DNA of 64,000 bases, taken from positions 1 to 64,000 of the forward strand of contig JAMPAU010000008.1 in assembly GCA_023667045.1 (NCBI GenBank), given 5' to 3'. The first letter of the stretch is position 1. Every line of letters begins with the position of its first letter. The position numbers were made by a program, and so were the translations under genes. This document shows, piece by piece, positions 26,783-35,726 of this stretch. The stretch comes from Ruminococcus flavefaciens. GTDB lineage: Bacteria > Bacillota > Clostridia > Oscillospirales > Ruminococcaceae. Under the pieces are notes generated by a model. That model had not been told where the DNA came from. It saw only the letters and a program-made list of their open reading frames with translations, and did no database searches.

Positions 26783-28477
26783 ATGAAAGTTACTGTAATA
26801 CCGTCAAATATGACACCTAACCAGCTGACATTCTCTGTAAACGAACTTACAGAGAATATCAATAATCCCATACTCGCATCATTAAGCCTTGTTACCAGTT
26901 ACGAACTCGGCAATTCAAACGAATATCTTACTTCCATAATCAACGGAAAAGACATTGATACTCTCAAATACGGTGAATCAATATGTATATTCTCGCCTAC
27001 CGGTTCAGGCAAGACAAAAGCTATAGAACAGATTTCTTTGACTATATCCAAGAATGAAGATGTTATAATTTTAACAAACCGCCGTGCCTGCAAGATACAG
27101 TTAAAAAAAGATTTACTCAAAGGAGTTGACTGCAAAAGCCTTTCTGATGAACTGATAGACAAAATTAAAATTGACAACGATATTGAGGTAATGAACTACC
27201 AAAACTTCATACTGAAGAAACGCAAGTATCATAATAAAAAACTTGTTCTTATATGCGATGAATGCCACTGCTTTGCGGAAGATTCGACTTTTTCGGTCTA
27301 CCCTCAGCAGATGACCGACTTTCTTAAAGACAACCTTGACAACACAAAACGCATCTATCTGACAGCTACGCCAGATGACGTTCTGCCGATTATATGGGAC
27401 ATCGAAGCACTTTCCGACAAAAAACTTCAGCCACTTACAAATGATAATGAAAGACTGTTTTTCCTATCATCGCCATTGCCAAGTGACACAAGAATCAAGC
27501 ATACATATATTATGAAGTCCAACTGGAGCTATCTGAATTTCAAGGCATACGCTCCCGACAAAAAAGATGATTTGATTGAATATATCAATAAATCCTGCTC
27601 CGATGGTCAGAAATCACTTGTATTCATCAATGATATTGCCAGCGGTTCGGACTTGAAAGAAAAACTCGGAAATTGTCAACATATTTATTCCGACGAGGAT
27701 AAAAAGGCGGAATTACACGATATTGCAGTAAACGAGAAGTTTACGTCTGACACCCTAATCACAACCAAAGTAGCCGAAAATGGTCTTTCACTACACGACG
27801 ATAAATTATCAGTAATCGTTGCCGAAACCTATGACCTTATCTCATTACAGCAGATAATCGGCAGAGCGAGAGTCAACCGCAAAAATCCACGTGAAATTAC
27901 TGTTCTGATTCCCGACTACTCGTTAAGCAATCTCGGAAGTATAGAGGGCAAACTCTATATGCAACTTAAAGAGTTCCAGAAGACCGTTGAAAATCCCGAT
28001 TTTGCTATGCAGTACCTGCAACAGCCGAATCCATACATCTACTATGATGCAATCCTCAAAAAGCCTGTTGTGAATCATATCGGCTACCAGCAACTTCAAC
28101 ATCAGATTGATTTCATACAATCGCTGAAAGTATTGGAGCAGAAAGAACCGCACGCATTTGTTCGCAAGGTACTTGAAATCTACGGAAAAAATACTGACAG
28201 CATTGACGAAATTTTCATTGACTATGACACTACCAAAGAATGTAAACAACGTATATTGTCGGCGTGGGAAGTTTTCAAGGAAAGTGCAAGAAATGCCGAA
28301 GCGTTAAAAGAACTAAAAAAGTCCATTAAAGAAGCCTGCAACGAAACATCTGCTTACCCAAAAGAGCTGAAATCGAACATTCAGATTGACACAATCAACG
28401 ATATACTGGCATTTGCAGGCATAAAAGAACGTATTTTACCCGAACGAAAAATATTTGATTTTGATTATATATTATAA
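26783..28477 (+). CDS. Superfamily 2 DEAD/DEAH-type helicase
   Basis: A 564-residue protein with motif I SPTGSGKTK (about 71-79), Ia ILTNRRA, II DECH (159-162), III LTATPDD (about 193), a motif V-like ENGLSL and motif VI QQIIGRARVNR (about 356-366). The C-terminal 180 residues are helical and unassigned. AAAGGAG precedes the ATG. It heads an operon with the Xis-like and integrase genes, so it may act in replication or mobilisation of the excised circle. It is shorter than, but similar in design to, the helicase at 20826. Confidence 0.85.
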   Translation: MKVTVIPSNMTPNQLTFSVNELTENINNPILASLSLVTSYELGNSNEYLTSIINGKDIDTLKYGESICIFSPTGSGKTKAIEQISLTISKNEDVIILTNRRACKIQLKKDLLKGVDCKSLSDELIDKIKIDNDIEVMNYQNFILKKRKYHNKKLVLICDECHCFAEDSTFSVYPQQMTDFLKDNLDNTKRIYLTATPDDVLPIIWDIEALSDKKLQPLTNDNERLFFLSSPLPSDTRIKHTYIMKSNWSYLNFKAYAPDKKDDLIEYINKSCSDGQKSLVFINDIASGSDLKEKLGNCQHIYSDEDKKAELHDIAVNEKFTSDTLITTKVAENGLSLHDDKLSVIVAETYDLISLQQIIGRARVNRKNPREITVLIPDYSLSNLGSIEGKLYMQLKEFQKTVENPDFAMQYLQQPNPYIYYDAILKKPVVNHIGYQQLQHQIDFIQSLKVLEQKEPHAFVRKVLEIYGKNTDSIDEIFIDYDTTKECKQRILSAWEVFKESARNAEALKELKKSIKEACNETSAYPKELKSNIQIDTINDILAFAGIKERILPERKIFDFDYIL

Positions 28478-28496
28478 CAATGAGGAGGATAAACCT

Positions 28497-28721
28497 ATGA
28501 AAAAAATGAACAGCATTAATGAAACCGCCAAACTCTGCAAGGAAAACGAAATCGGAATCAGCAGAAACCACATCATTCAGCTTGCAAAAAGCGGTGCAAT
28601 CCCAAGCGTTCAGATAGGTCAGAAAACGCTGATAAACTGGGACGGACTTATGAATTACCTCAACACTAACACACTTGTCCCCGAAAAACAGCAGTCTGGA
28701 ATCCGCAGAATTTCAGTATAA
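28497..28721 (+). CDS. xis: Excisionase-like helix-turn-helix protein
   Basis: A 74-residue basic protein. The start at 28497 (MKKMNSINETAKLCKENEIG) follows GAGGAGG by 7 bases; a longer frame overlaps the helicase end without a ribosome site. The pattern of a short winged HTH with SRNHIIQLAKSGAIPSVQIGQKTLINWDGLMNYL matches DNA-binding excisionase-family proteins that bend att DNA and favour excision. It sits 58 bp upstream of the integrase gene and 1.8 kb from att. Confidence 0.85.
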   Translation: MKKMNSINETAKLCKENEIGISRNHIIQLAKSGAIPSVQIGQKTLINWDGLMNYLNTNTLVPEKQQSGIRRISV

Positions 28722-28779
28722 TATCAATCGGGAACGTTGGCAACAGCGTTCCCGAAATTTCTAACAAAGGAGAATCAAA

Positions 28780-30240
28780 ATGGCTACAATCAAAAAGCAC
28801 GTTTCCAAAGCAGGAAAAATCACGTACTACATCAGGACTTATGACGGATACGACAGCAAGGGCAAGCAGATTGAGCGTTCAATGACATGGAAACCGCCCG
28901 AAAATATGACCACAAAGCAGATTGAAAAAGAGTTACAGCGACAGGCGGTTATATTTGAAGAATCCGTCAAGAAAGGGACTTGTTTTGACAGCAACACACG
29001 TTTTGCAGAATACGCTGAAATATGGCTTGAAAACAACAAGCCGATACTTGCACCAAAAACCTATGAGCGTTACAAGGCACTGCTGAAAAACATAAACGCA
29101 GCTATCGGAGAAATAAAACTTGTCAAACTTCAGTCACATCACTTGCAGGAATTTTACAACAATCTTCGTGAAAATGGCATAAAACAGGTGGGTTCTTACG
29201 CCGTGGCTATCAACCTCAGAAGCATTATGAAACAGCAGAAACTCACTCAGAAAAAACTCGCTGAACTTGCAGGAGTATCATCAACAACCATAAGTGCTGC
29301 CTGTAAAGAAAACGGTCATATCAGCATTGAATCTGCTGAAAAAATAGCCGATGCACTCAAAATACCACTTGCAAAAGTTTTTCAGGTACATGATGAAACA
29401 GGCAGTCTTTCGCCGAAAACCATACTTCATCACCACCGCCTTATCAGTTCAATACTCGCACAGGCAACAAGGGACAGAATTGTACCTTTCAATGTTGCAG
29501 ACAAGAATTATATGAAAGCTCCAAAACTTGAACACTCGGAAGCAGATTTCCTTGACGATGAGCAGGTAAAACACGTCCTTGAACTTCTCGACAAAGAGGA
29601 CATCAAGTGGAAAACAGCTATGTATCTGTTGATTTTCAGTGGTATGCGACGTGGCGAGCTTATGGGACTTGAATGGTCTGATATTGACTTCGAGAACCGT
29701 GTTATACATATTAAAAGAACAAGTCAGTATGTTCAGCATATGGGTATCATCACAAAATCACCCAAAAATGAAACTTCATACCGCACTGTCAAACTTTCGT
29801 CAATGATGTTCGACCTGCTCCATGACTATCAGCAATACTGGCAGAAACTCCGTGAAAATCTCAGTGACCGTTGGAATTACTTCATAGAAATTACGCTTGC
29901 AGACGGCAGTAAAAAATCAGTCCGCAACGACAGACTTTTCATCAAGGACGACTCCACGCCTATGAATCCCGACAGCCTTACCGACTGGACAAGCAAGTTT
30001 GTCAAGCGTAATAATCTTCCGCATTTCTCTCCCCACAGTCTCAGGCACACTCACGCTACACTGCTTATAAATGAAGGTGTTTCCATTCCGACCGTTTCAC
30101 GCCGTCTTGGACATTCTTCAATCGCCACAACAAGCAAGATTTATGTCCACGCTATACAGTCCGCCGATGAAATTGCTTCCGACATCATTGACGACAAACT
30201 CAATCCAAACTCCGACAAGAAAAACAAACGCAATGCCTAA
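28780..30240 (+). CDS. int: Tyrosine integrase with an embedded XRE helix-turn-helix
   Basis: A 486-residue tyrosine recombinase, likely the integrase of element B, 330 bp from the right att copy. Catalytic residues R290, H419, R422, H445 and nucleophile Y455 are visible. The core-binding domain is interrupted at about residues 148-205 by a complete cro/C1-type HTH (LTQKKLAELAGVSSTTISAA ... ADALKIPLAKVF), which the integrases at 365 and 18824 lack. On both sides of the insert the core-binding domain continues normally (HHLQEFYNNL before, LSPKTILHHHRLISS after). The insert may add sequence-specific binding or self-regulation. AAAGGAG precedes the ATG. Confidence 0.93.
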   Translation: MATIKKHVSKAGKITYYIRTYDGYDSKGKQIERSMTWKPPENMTTKQIEKELQRQAVIFEESVKKGTCFDSNTRFAEYAEIWLENNKPILAPKTYERYKALLKNINAAIGEIKLVKLQSHHLQEFYNNLRENGIKQVGSYAVAINLRSIMKQQKLTQKKLAELAGVSSTTISAACKENGHISIESAEKIADALKIPLAKVFQVHDETGSLSPKTILHHHRLISSILAQATRDRIVPFNVADKNYMKAPKLEHSEADFLDDEQVKHVLELLDKEDIKWKTAMYLLIFSGMRRGELMGLEWSDIDFENRVIHIKRTSQYVQHMGIITKSPKNETSYRTVKLSSMMFDLLHDYQQYWQKLRENLSDRWNYFIEITLADGSKKSVRNDRLFIKDDSTPMNPDSLTDWTSKFVKRNNLPHFSPHSLRHTHATLLINEGVSIPTVSRRLGHSSIATTSKIYVHAIQSADEIASDIIDDKLNPNSDKKNKRNA

Positions 30241-30248
30241 CAACAATA

Positions 30249-30281
30249 AGCTCCCGACAAAAAGGGAGCTTTATTTTTTGT
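30249..30281 (+). terminator. Rho-independent terminator after the element B integrase
   Basis: AGCTCCC pairs with GGGAGCT across an 8-base loop and is followed by TTATTTTTTG, just after the integrase stop. Confidence 0.8.
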
Positions 30282-30351
30282 TAACCAAGTGCAACATTTT
30301 TAAAGACTGGTTCACGTTTTACCATAGTTTTCCATACTTTTCCATATAAAT

Positions 30352-30371
30352 AACGGAAATATAACGGAAAC
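30352..30371 (+). repeat. Paired direct repeats AACGGAAA, candidate integrase arm sites (element B right end)
   Basis: AACGGAAAT (30352-30360) and AACGGAAAC (30363-30371) are 11 bp apart, matching the pair at 6541-6560 inside the left att copy. Just before them TTTTCCATA also occurs twice about 11 bp apart. Confidence 0.5.
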
Positions 30372-30570
30372 GAAGTAAATTTCAAATAAAGAATAAACAT
30401 TTTCTATTCTTCAAAAATATCACGTTTTTCTATCGATTTTCTTAAATTCAGTCAGATATGCCAAAATACGCAAAGTCATTTCTTGCCTATTTTTAGGCAA
30501 AGAAAAGCACCACAGCAAATAAAATGAGATTTATACCTCCACTCACGATATTTGCTATGGTGCTTTTCAA

Positions 30571-30617
30571 TTTGGTTGCGGCGGCTGGATTTGAACCAAC
30601 GACCTTCGGGTTATGAG
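30571..30617 (-). other. Attachment site: 3' half of initiator tRNA(fMet), B/C junction
   Basis: All 47 bases are identical to 6376-6422 and again stop at the anticodon loop. The sequence to the right does not complete a tRNA, so the intact gene is not here. The two copies bracket a 24-kb element holding an Xis/Int pair. A hairpin (AGCACCACAGCAAATA with TATTTGCTATGGTGCT) abuts the left side. Confidence 0.85.
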
Positions 30618-30733
30618 GAATTTACATAAGGATTTTTGATGTTTCTCAGTCTACGCATTGCGTTGAAATATGTCTATTTTACGCCATTTTGAAAAATTCA
30701 TGTTACTCAACGTACGCACTGTGAGCAACTTTT

Positions 30734-30754
30734 TTGGGGTCAGTTTTGGGGTCA
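30734..30754 (+). repeat. Paired direct repeats TTGGGGTCA, candidate arm sites (element C left end)
   Basis: TTGGGGTCA at 30734-30742 and 30746-30754 matches the pair at 6291-6310. Its presence outside element B on both sides suggests that elements A and C use an integrase of the same arm specificity. Otherwise the stretch 30618-30877 shows nothing. Confidence 0.5.
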
Positions 30755-30877
30755 AACTCAAATTTTTACAAAGAAAAGTTTATCATTAAAAAATCAAATT
30801 TTTCATGTTACATCAATAAAATATTTTTTTGTACTTTTAACAATAGACAACTTGTTGAAAGAACTGAATGAAATTAT

Positions 30878-31231
30878 TTACAATATTATTTGAACAGCAT
30901 TATTTTTTATGCTCTCAATAGTGTTTATTATATCTGACCGTGTCTGAGCATCAAACATTTTTACAAAGTTATGAGGCTTATCAAAAGGAGGATGTAAAAG
31001 TATTTTTACATCTTCAATGTAACCGTTATTTTCAATATATAATATAATCTTGTGAATAAAAGCTATCTGCTGGTGATTAAGAGAACCGTCATTGATAAAC
31101 TTAGAAAATGCAGACATAGCACTGTCATGGTCAAGTCTTGCCACTTTTCTTACAAGCAAACCAAACGGAGTATTGCCATAGTCCTTAATTATCAGCTTAG
31201 GCAGGTCAAGACAGATTTCATTCTGTTTCAT
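30878..31231 (-). pseudogene. hsdR: C-terminal remnant of a type I restriction enzyme R subunit
   Basis: The 117 codons match the C-terminal domain of HsdR (EcoEI_R_C type) as I know it: TPFGLLVRKVARLDHDSAMS, FSKFINDGSLNHQQIAFIHK, IENNGYIEDVKILLHPPF and a closing helix. Full HsdR is roughly 800-1100 residues; all helicase and nuclease domains are missing, and no ribosome site precedes the first ATG. The break is at about 31231, where an oppositely oriented dockerin gene fragment begins. It is a scar of a lost type I restriction locus. Confidence 0.75.
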
Positions 31232-32530
31232 AAATGGAACTTTTCACATTACAGTGATTCAGAATTGGTGGATTACCTGCTTGAAACGGCGGAAAAAGCC
31301 AGTCAGGAGGGGAGGTATTTCTTTCTATCATATCATGATGTCAACCTTTGGCATGCAGTTACGGGAATAGGGATTATGGACGGAGAATGGGAATGGTATG
31401 GCAAAAAATATGACAAATGCATTCCTACATTTGACACAAATATGCTGACAGAGGACAAGGAAACCCTCAAAGTAGTCTCATATGGCTGTTGTGAGGATAT
31501 AAGCCTTTTTATAAATTCAGAAACAAAAGAAGTATGTGTGCCGCTTTACTTTGACCCTGAACAGAAACCCAGTATGGTATGTGGTGAAGATTTTAAGGTT
31601 TTTACCCTTGATGATGACGATTTTATGAACTATATGGGAAAAATCAACCCCTCTTATTCATACAGCACGGAATTTTCAGACCTGAACAGCATTACAATTA
31701 AAAACGACAATGAATGTACTATCGATGTTACAGACAGCAATAATATGACATATGACGGCATAGCAGAATGCAAGACGGTATTTCCAAATAACGGCGATGA
31801 ATACGTTCTGCAAGGCAAAGACTTTAAAGTACATAACACGGCAGATGCTGAAAATTTCGGCGTTAATTTTCTTGATATTAACCATGCTGTCAACACGGAC
31901 TTTCAGGGGGCTGTGAACGACATCTTCTTCAATGCGGACGAGTTCAGCTTTGATGTTTCAGCGCCGACAGAATATGATGTTTCGCTTGTTTTTGAAGAGG
32001 GCAGCTATGACTTTTCACCTCACTACAGAATTGACCTTTCCGGCAGTACCGGCAGCGGTTTCAAAGCCGTACAGACCGACAGAGGCGTTATTTTAAGCAG
32101 TCCGGACGGGCTGAAATGTCAGATAAAAATAAATGACATAATCCGTGATGAAAACGGGCTTGTTTCAGTGGTATATGCTAATATCGACGAGAGCAGTCCG
32201 TTATCGTTGTCTGCATTTCCGGAAGAAAAGGTACAGACTGAGGCAATCTGCACTGCCGGTGATGTTCTCCTGACTTTTGCCGAAGACGGCAGCCTTTCTT
32301 ATTATATCGGAGATAATTACGATACAGAAGTACAGAAAGGTGATGTCAACTGCGATGGTCTCATTGATGCCGTTGACGCTACACAGATACTCATGGCTTA
32401 TTCTAAAAATTCTACCGATTCCACGGGATATGTAGGAAAAACTCTCGGCGACTACAACGGCGACGGTCTCGTTGATGCTGTTGATGCTACACAGATTCTC
32501 ATGGAATATGCAGAACTCTCAACAAAATAA
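31232..32530 (+). pseudogene. Dockerin-bearing secreted protein, 5' end lost
   Basis: The open frame continues to 31052, but that upstream part is antisense to the hsdR remnant and is a shadow. From about 31232 the peptide looks genuine (WNFSHYSDSELVDYLLETAE ... FFLSYHDVNLWHAVTGIGIM). The HAVTGIG motif recalls the His region of papain-like cysteine peptidases. The C-terminus is a two-repeat dockerin (GDVNCDGLIDAVDATQILM and GDYNGDGLVDAVDATQILM) of the same subtype as in the 2341-residue protein. No signal peptide, start codon with ribosome site or first catalytic half remains. A terminator follows. The peptidase idea is tentative. Confidence 0.65.
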
Positions 32531-32538
32531 TAAATTTT

Positions 32539-32567
32539 ATGCTCTCTGCTCAGAGAGCATTTTTTTG
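32539..32567 (+). terminator. Rho-independent terminator after the dockerin fragment
   Basis: ATGCTCTCT pairs with AGAGAGCAT and is followed by seven Ts. The following 32568-32963 stretch is AT-rich and holds nothing I can identify. Confidence 0.85.
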
Positions 32568-32963
32568 ACTGCTCTGCTCAGATATTCAGTAGTCCGGCTA
32601 CTGTCTGCCATTTGGTAGTTCGGGTAATAGCTGATACCATAAAGGCTGAATATCTCTTATTACAATATGGTTGCCAATATCATCAAATAATTTATCTATC
32701 GATTTTAATAATTCCAATGCGTGTAAGTACAATCCGATTTGTAACAGAATCAAGCTGTACATACTTCACACTGCTATCAGCCGGCATGAATCTTCTGCCC
32801 TGAATCAATATTAACGTACTCCATTCCGCTATTGGATTTCTTATCATATTGATAAGTTTTTTTATAATTCAGACGAAAACTGTTATTTATGTACAAATTT
32901 CATAATTGGATTTTGTTGTATTTTACCAAAAACGCAAAAATGCACAAAATATTATAATACGTA

Positions 32964-32992
32964 TTGACTTTGGTTGTTGAATATGATACAAT
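32964..32992 (+). promoter_or_regulatory. Sigma-A promoter of the 23-kb multi-NTPase cluster
   Basis: TTGACT and TACAAT are separated by 17 bp, about 130 bases before the first gene of the cluster (33124). No comparable promoter-sized gap is seen until 56152, so this may drive the whole cluster. Confidence 0.65.
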
Positions 32993-33123
32993 ATTTATGT
33001 TTATTTTCGATATTTTTATTTCCGGAATGGAAATATTTCAGAAAAATGAATTATTAATATAACTATACGTTTTACTATTAAAACGTTTTTAGCCTGTTAT
33101 AAATTGAATTGGGTGAAAATTTC

Positions 33124-34167
33124 ATGATAGATAAGTTGAATTATATTCTTGAATGTTATAATAATTTCAGAGTGGGATATCCATGGTGGGTTACTATGAT
33201 TTTTGCAGTACTGCATATCATTACAGTTATAGTCTGTATTGCTATGAACAATCATGATAAAAGCACTGAAAGAGTCAGTAAAAGTCATAATTCACTGCAC
33301 TGCTCTTTTTGGGTAATTATGATTCTGGGATTTCCGGTTATTGGAATACTGCTGTATATTCTCTTCTCATTTATACCATATAAGATATGGAACAAGAAAG
33401 CAAAAGACCGCCGTGCCTTTCCTCTTGCTTTTAAAATATCAAAAGCATCATGGATTTTATATACATTATCTGGTGTGGCAGGAGTTATAAGTGGTGCTGT
33501 TGTAAAGGAATCTGTTTCCGGTTCAGCAGGCACATTTCTGACTTATGCTGTTCCGCTAAGCTCATGGATTATTTCTACTGTCTTTAACCTGAATAAAAAT
33601 TATCTCGGAAAATACCTTTTTATTTCTCTCCACGATTCTGACAAACCGACTTCAGATATGACAGAAGAAAAAAGAATATTCGGAAATCTTCATTTTGCTG
33701 AAGAAGATACAAAAAAAGAACCGGAAATATTCGGCGTTGAATCACTGCTGGCACGAAAAGCGGCTGACAGTATCATTTCTGATGGCATAATGCCGGTTAA
33801 AAGTCCGAGTGACTTTTTCAGTTCTACAGGCAGAGTAAGCGGTTACGATAAAAACGGAAATACAATTGATAAAAATTATAAATATCATGGAAATAACAGG
33901 GATTTTGAAACGTCTGTTTCAGATGTCTATGAAGTAAAATACATAGGAAGAGGCGTTACAAGATATGTTATGGCTTTCTGGTCAGAAGATGATAACGGTA
34001 ACCTTAAATGCATTGACAGAGTGCGCTACAGGGTCTCACTTCCTCTGAAATTTGTGCTGATGCGCTCATTTATTCTTCTTTTTATTGTATGGGCTTTGTT
34101 TTCTTCAAATGCCGGTGATATAATATGTAACATTGTGACATTTATTAATAATATAATCGGAGGCTGA
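33124..34167 (+). CDS. Multi-spanning membrane protein, first gene of the cluster
   Basis: A 347-residue protein. The ATG at 33124 follows GGGTGA by 7 bases. The N-terminal half has four likely membrane helices (about 20-42, 60-84, 108-128, 138-155). The second helix with GFPVIGILLYILFSFIPY resembles the short PLDc_N membrane module. A soluble segment (about 165-310) is followed by a C-terminal membrane helix (about 312-330). No enzymatic motif is seen. It lies 4 bp upstream of the Hsp70-like gene and may anchor the system in the membrane. Family not recognised. Confidence 0.7.
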   Translation: MIDKLNYILECYNNFRVGYPWWVTMIFAVLHIITVIVCIAMNNHDKSTERVSKSHNSLHCSFWVIMILGFPVIGILLYILFSFIPYKIWNKKAKDRRAFPLAFKISKASWILYTLSGVAGVISGAVVKESVSGSAGTFLTYAVPLSSWIISTVFNLNKNYLGKYLFISLHDSDKPTSDMTEEKRIFGNLHFAEEDTKKEPEIFGVESLLARKAADSIISDGIMPVKSPSDFFSSTGRVSGYDKNGNTIDKNYKYHGNNRDFETSVSDVYEVKYIGRGVTRYVMAFWSEDDNGNLKCIDRVRYRVSLPLKFVLMRSFILLFIVWALFSSNAGDIICNIVTFINNIIGG

Positions 34168-34171
34168 CTAT

Positions 34172-35710
34172 ATGCGTGTTGGTATAGACCTTGGAACAAC
34201 AAACACTGTTGTCAGTTATATTGACGACAACGGTATGTGGGTACCTTTGGAATTCAAACGGAACGGAAGTGACGAAAACCCATATTTTCTTCCGTCCTGT
34301 GTTGCTGTGGCTGACGGATTTAAAGTCGTTGGAAGAGCAGCAGTAAATTATGGCAGAAAATATCCGGACAGATTGCTGAAAGATACAAAATATTCAATCG
34401 GAGAATATGAAAAATCCTATTCTGTAGGCGGCATGACCCTTACCCCGCTTGATGTGGCACAATACATACTTACAGAAGTAAGGTCGGAACTTGCAAGCCA
34501 GTTCCCCTCTGAAAACAGTTTCAATGCTTTTGTAACAGTTCCTGCACGCTTTAAAGAACCGGCACGGCACGCAACACGAACAGCCCTGAAAAATGCAGGA
34601 TTTGAACTGAATGAAAGCTGTCTGACAGATGAGCCGATTTCTGCCGCTATTGCTTACAGTTCACATCTCGCTAAAGATAAGATTGTACTCGTTGTTGATA
34701 TAGGCGGTGGTACATTTGACCTTGCACTTATAAAAACTGCAATCGTAGGGGCTGTTACTAATCCGAACAATATAGAGCCATTAAGCTGGGGTGGCGAACT
34801 GCATCTTGGCGGAAATGATGTGGATGAAGTTCTGGTTCGTGATATAACTGAACAGATAATGAAAGAAACAGGAAAATATTTATATGTTTCCGCCGGTGCA
34901 ATTCTCGGCACACAGGAAGAAACACACGCCGCTGATATTATCCGCACTCTTCCCTTTCAGATAAAACAGCAGTTATATAACGAAGGAACTACAGAAGCAC
35001 ATGTTTTTGTTCCTGAACTTCTCAGAGGATATAATCTTAGTTATACTGTTACCCGTGAAAAGTACAGACAGCTGATATTCAGCATTTCGGAAAAGATGAG
35101 CAACCATATTGACAATATATTTGTTACAGCTCCGTGCAGTATGGGTGATGTAGACCATGTACTTGTGGTTGGAGGAATGGCACATGAAATATGCCTTCAG
35201 GAAATTTTAGAAGCAAAATTCGGAAAAGATAAAATAATTATCCCTCAGGATGCAATGATGCTTGTTTCAAGGGGTGCTGCCATATGTAACAGCAACATGA
35301 ACATTCACGTGGAAAACAGGGCATATTCTTCCATAGGTCTTCTTGAAGCGGAAGGTAAATCGGTATCTGTTATAATAAAGGAAGGCGATGCTGTAAAGCA
35401 TGGTAAAGTATTTGAAGCTTCAGCCGAAGCATCAGATGCCAATGCAACTTCTGTAAGAATCCGGCTTGTAGAATACAGGGGAAATTTCAGCCCCGATAAT
35501 TATAATATAATTTTTGAAGATGAAGTAATATTAAACAACAATAACACAAGAACTTTCGGTTTTAATCTGAAGAATATTGTAAAATCTGTATTAAAACATG
35601 AAGTTCTTCCTAAGATTGATATAAATATTGAATTTACTGAAGATAAAATACTTGTTATAAACGTTACGCAAAGCGACGGCACAGTAACAACCCTTGACCA
35701 CAGATTATAA
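34172..35710 (+). CDS. Hsp70-like ATPase (DnaK-related, lid absent)
   Basis: A 512-residue actin/Hsp70-fold ATPase with phosphate-1 motif GIDLGTTNTVVSY (4-16), phosphate-2 VLVVDIGGGTFDLAL (about 172-186) and adenosine motif HVLVVGGMAHEI (about 328-339). A short beta-rich C-terminal part (about 380-512) may be a reduced substrate-binding domain. DnaK is normally over 600 residues and has a helical lid, missing here. GGAGG precedes the ATG at a good distance. No DnaJ or GrpE gene is near, so this is not the housekeeping chaperone. In the cluster it is followed by a second, fused Hsp70-like protein. Confidence 0.92.
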   Translation: MRVGIDLGTTNTVVSYIDDNGMWVPLEFKRNGSDENPYFLPSCVAVADGFKVVGRAAVNYGRKYPDRLLKDTKYSIGEYEKSYSVGGMTLTPLDVAQYILTEVRSELASQFPSENSFNAFVTVPARFKEPARHATRTALKNAGFELNESCLTDEPISAAIAYSSHLAKDKIVLVVDIGGGTFDLALIKTAIVGAVTNPNNIEPLSWGGELHLGGNDVDEVLVRDITEQIMKETGKYLYVSAGAILGTQEETHAADIIRTLPFQIKQQLYNEGTTEAHVFVPELLRGYNLSYTVTREKYRQLIFSISEKMSNHIDNIFVTAPCSMGDVDHVLVVGGMAHEICLQEILEAKFGKDKIIIPQDAMMLVSRGAAICNSNMNIHVENRAYSSIGLLEAEGKSVSVIIKEGDAVKHGKVFEASAEASDANATSVRIRLVEYRGNFSPDNYNIIFEDEVILNNNNTRTFGFNLKNIVKSVLKHEVLPKIDINIEFTEDKILVINVTQSDGTVTTLDHRL

Positions 35711-35726
35711 AATTGGAGGGCTACAG

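Noticed and set aside
28455..28496. Earlier start of the excisionase-like gene overlapping the helicase
   Set aside because: No ribosome site there; GAGGAGG before 28497 decides the start.
31052..31231. Upstream part of the plus-strand frame leading into the dockerin fragment
   Set aside because: It is antisense to the hsdR C-terminal remnant, whose peptide matches a known family, so this stretch is a shadow.
32612..32803. 63-codon plus-strand frame after the dockerin fragment
   Set aside because: No ribosome site or family resemblance; lies in AT-rich intergenic DNA.
34172..35710. Housekeeping DnaK
   Set aside because: Too short, lacks the lid, and no grpE, dnaJ or hrcA nearby; it belongs to an accessory cluster.
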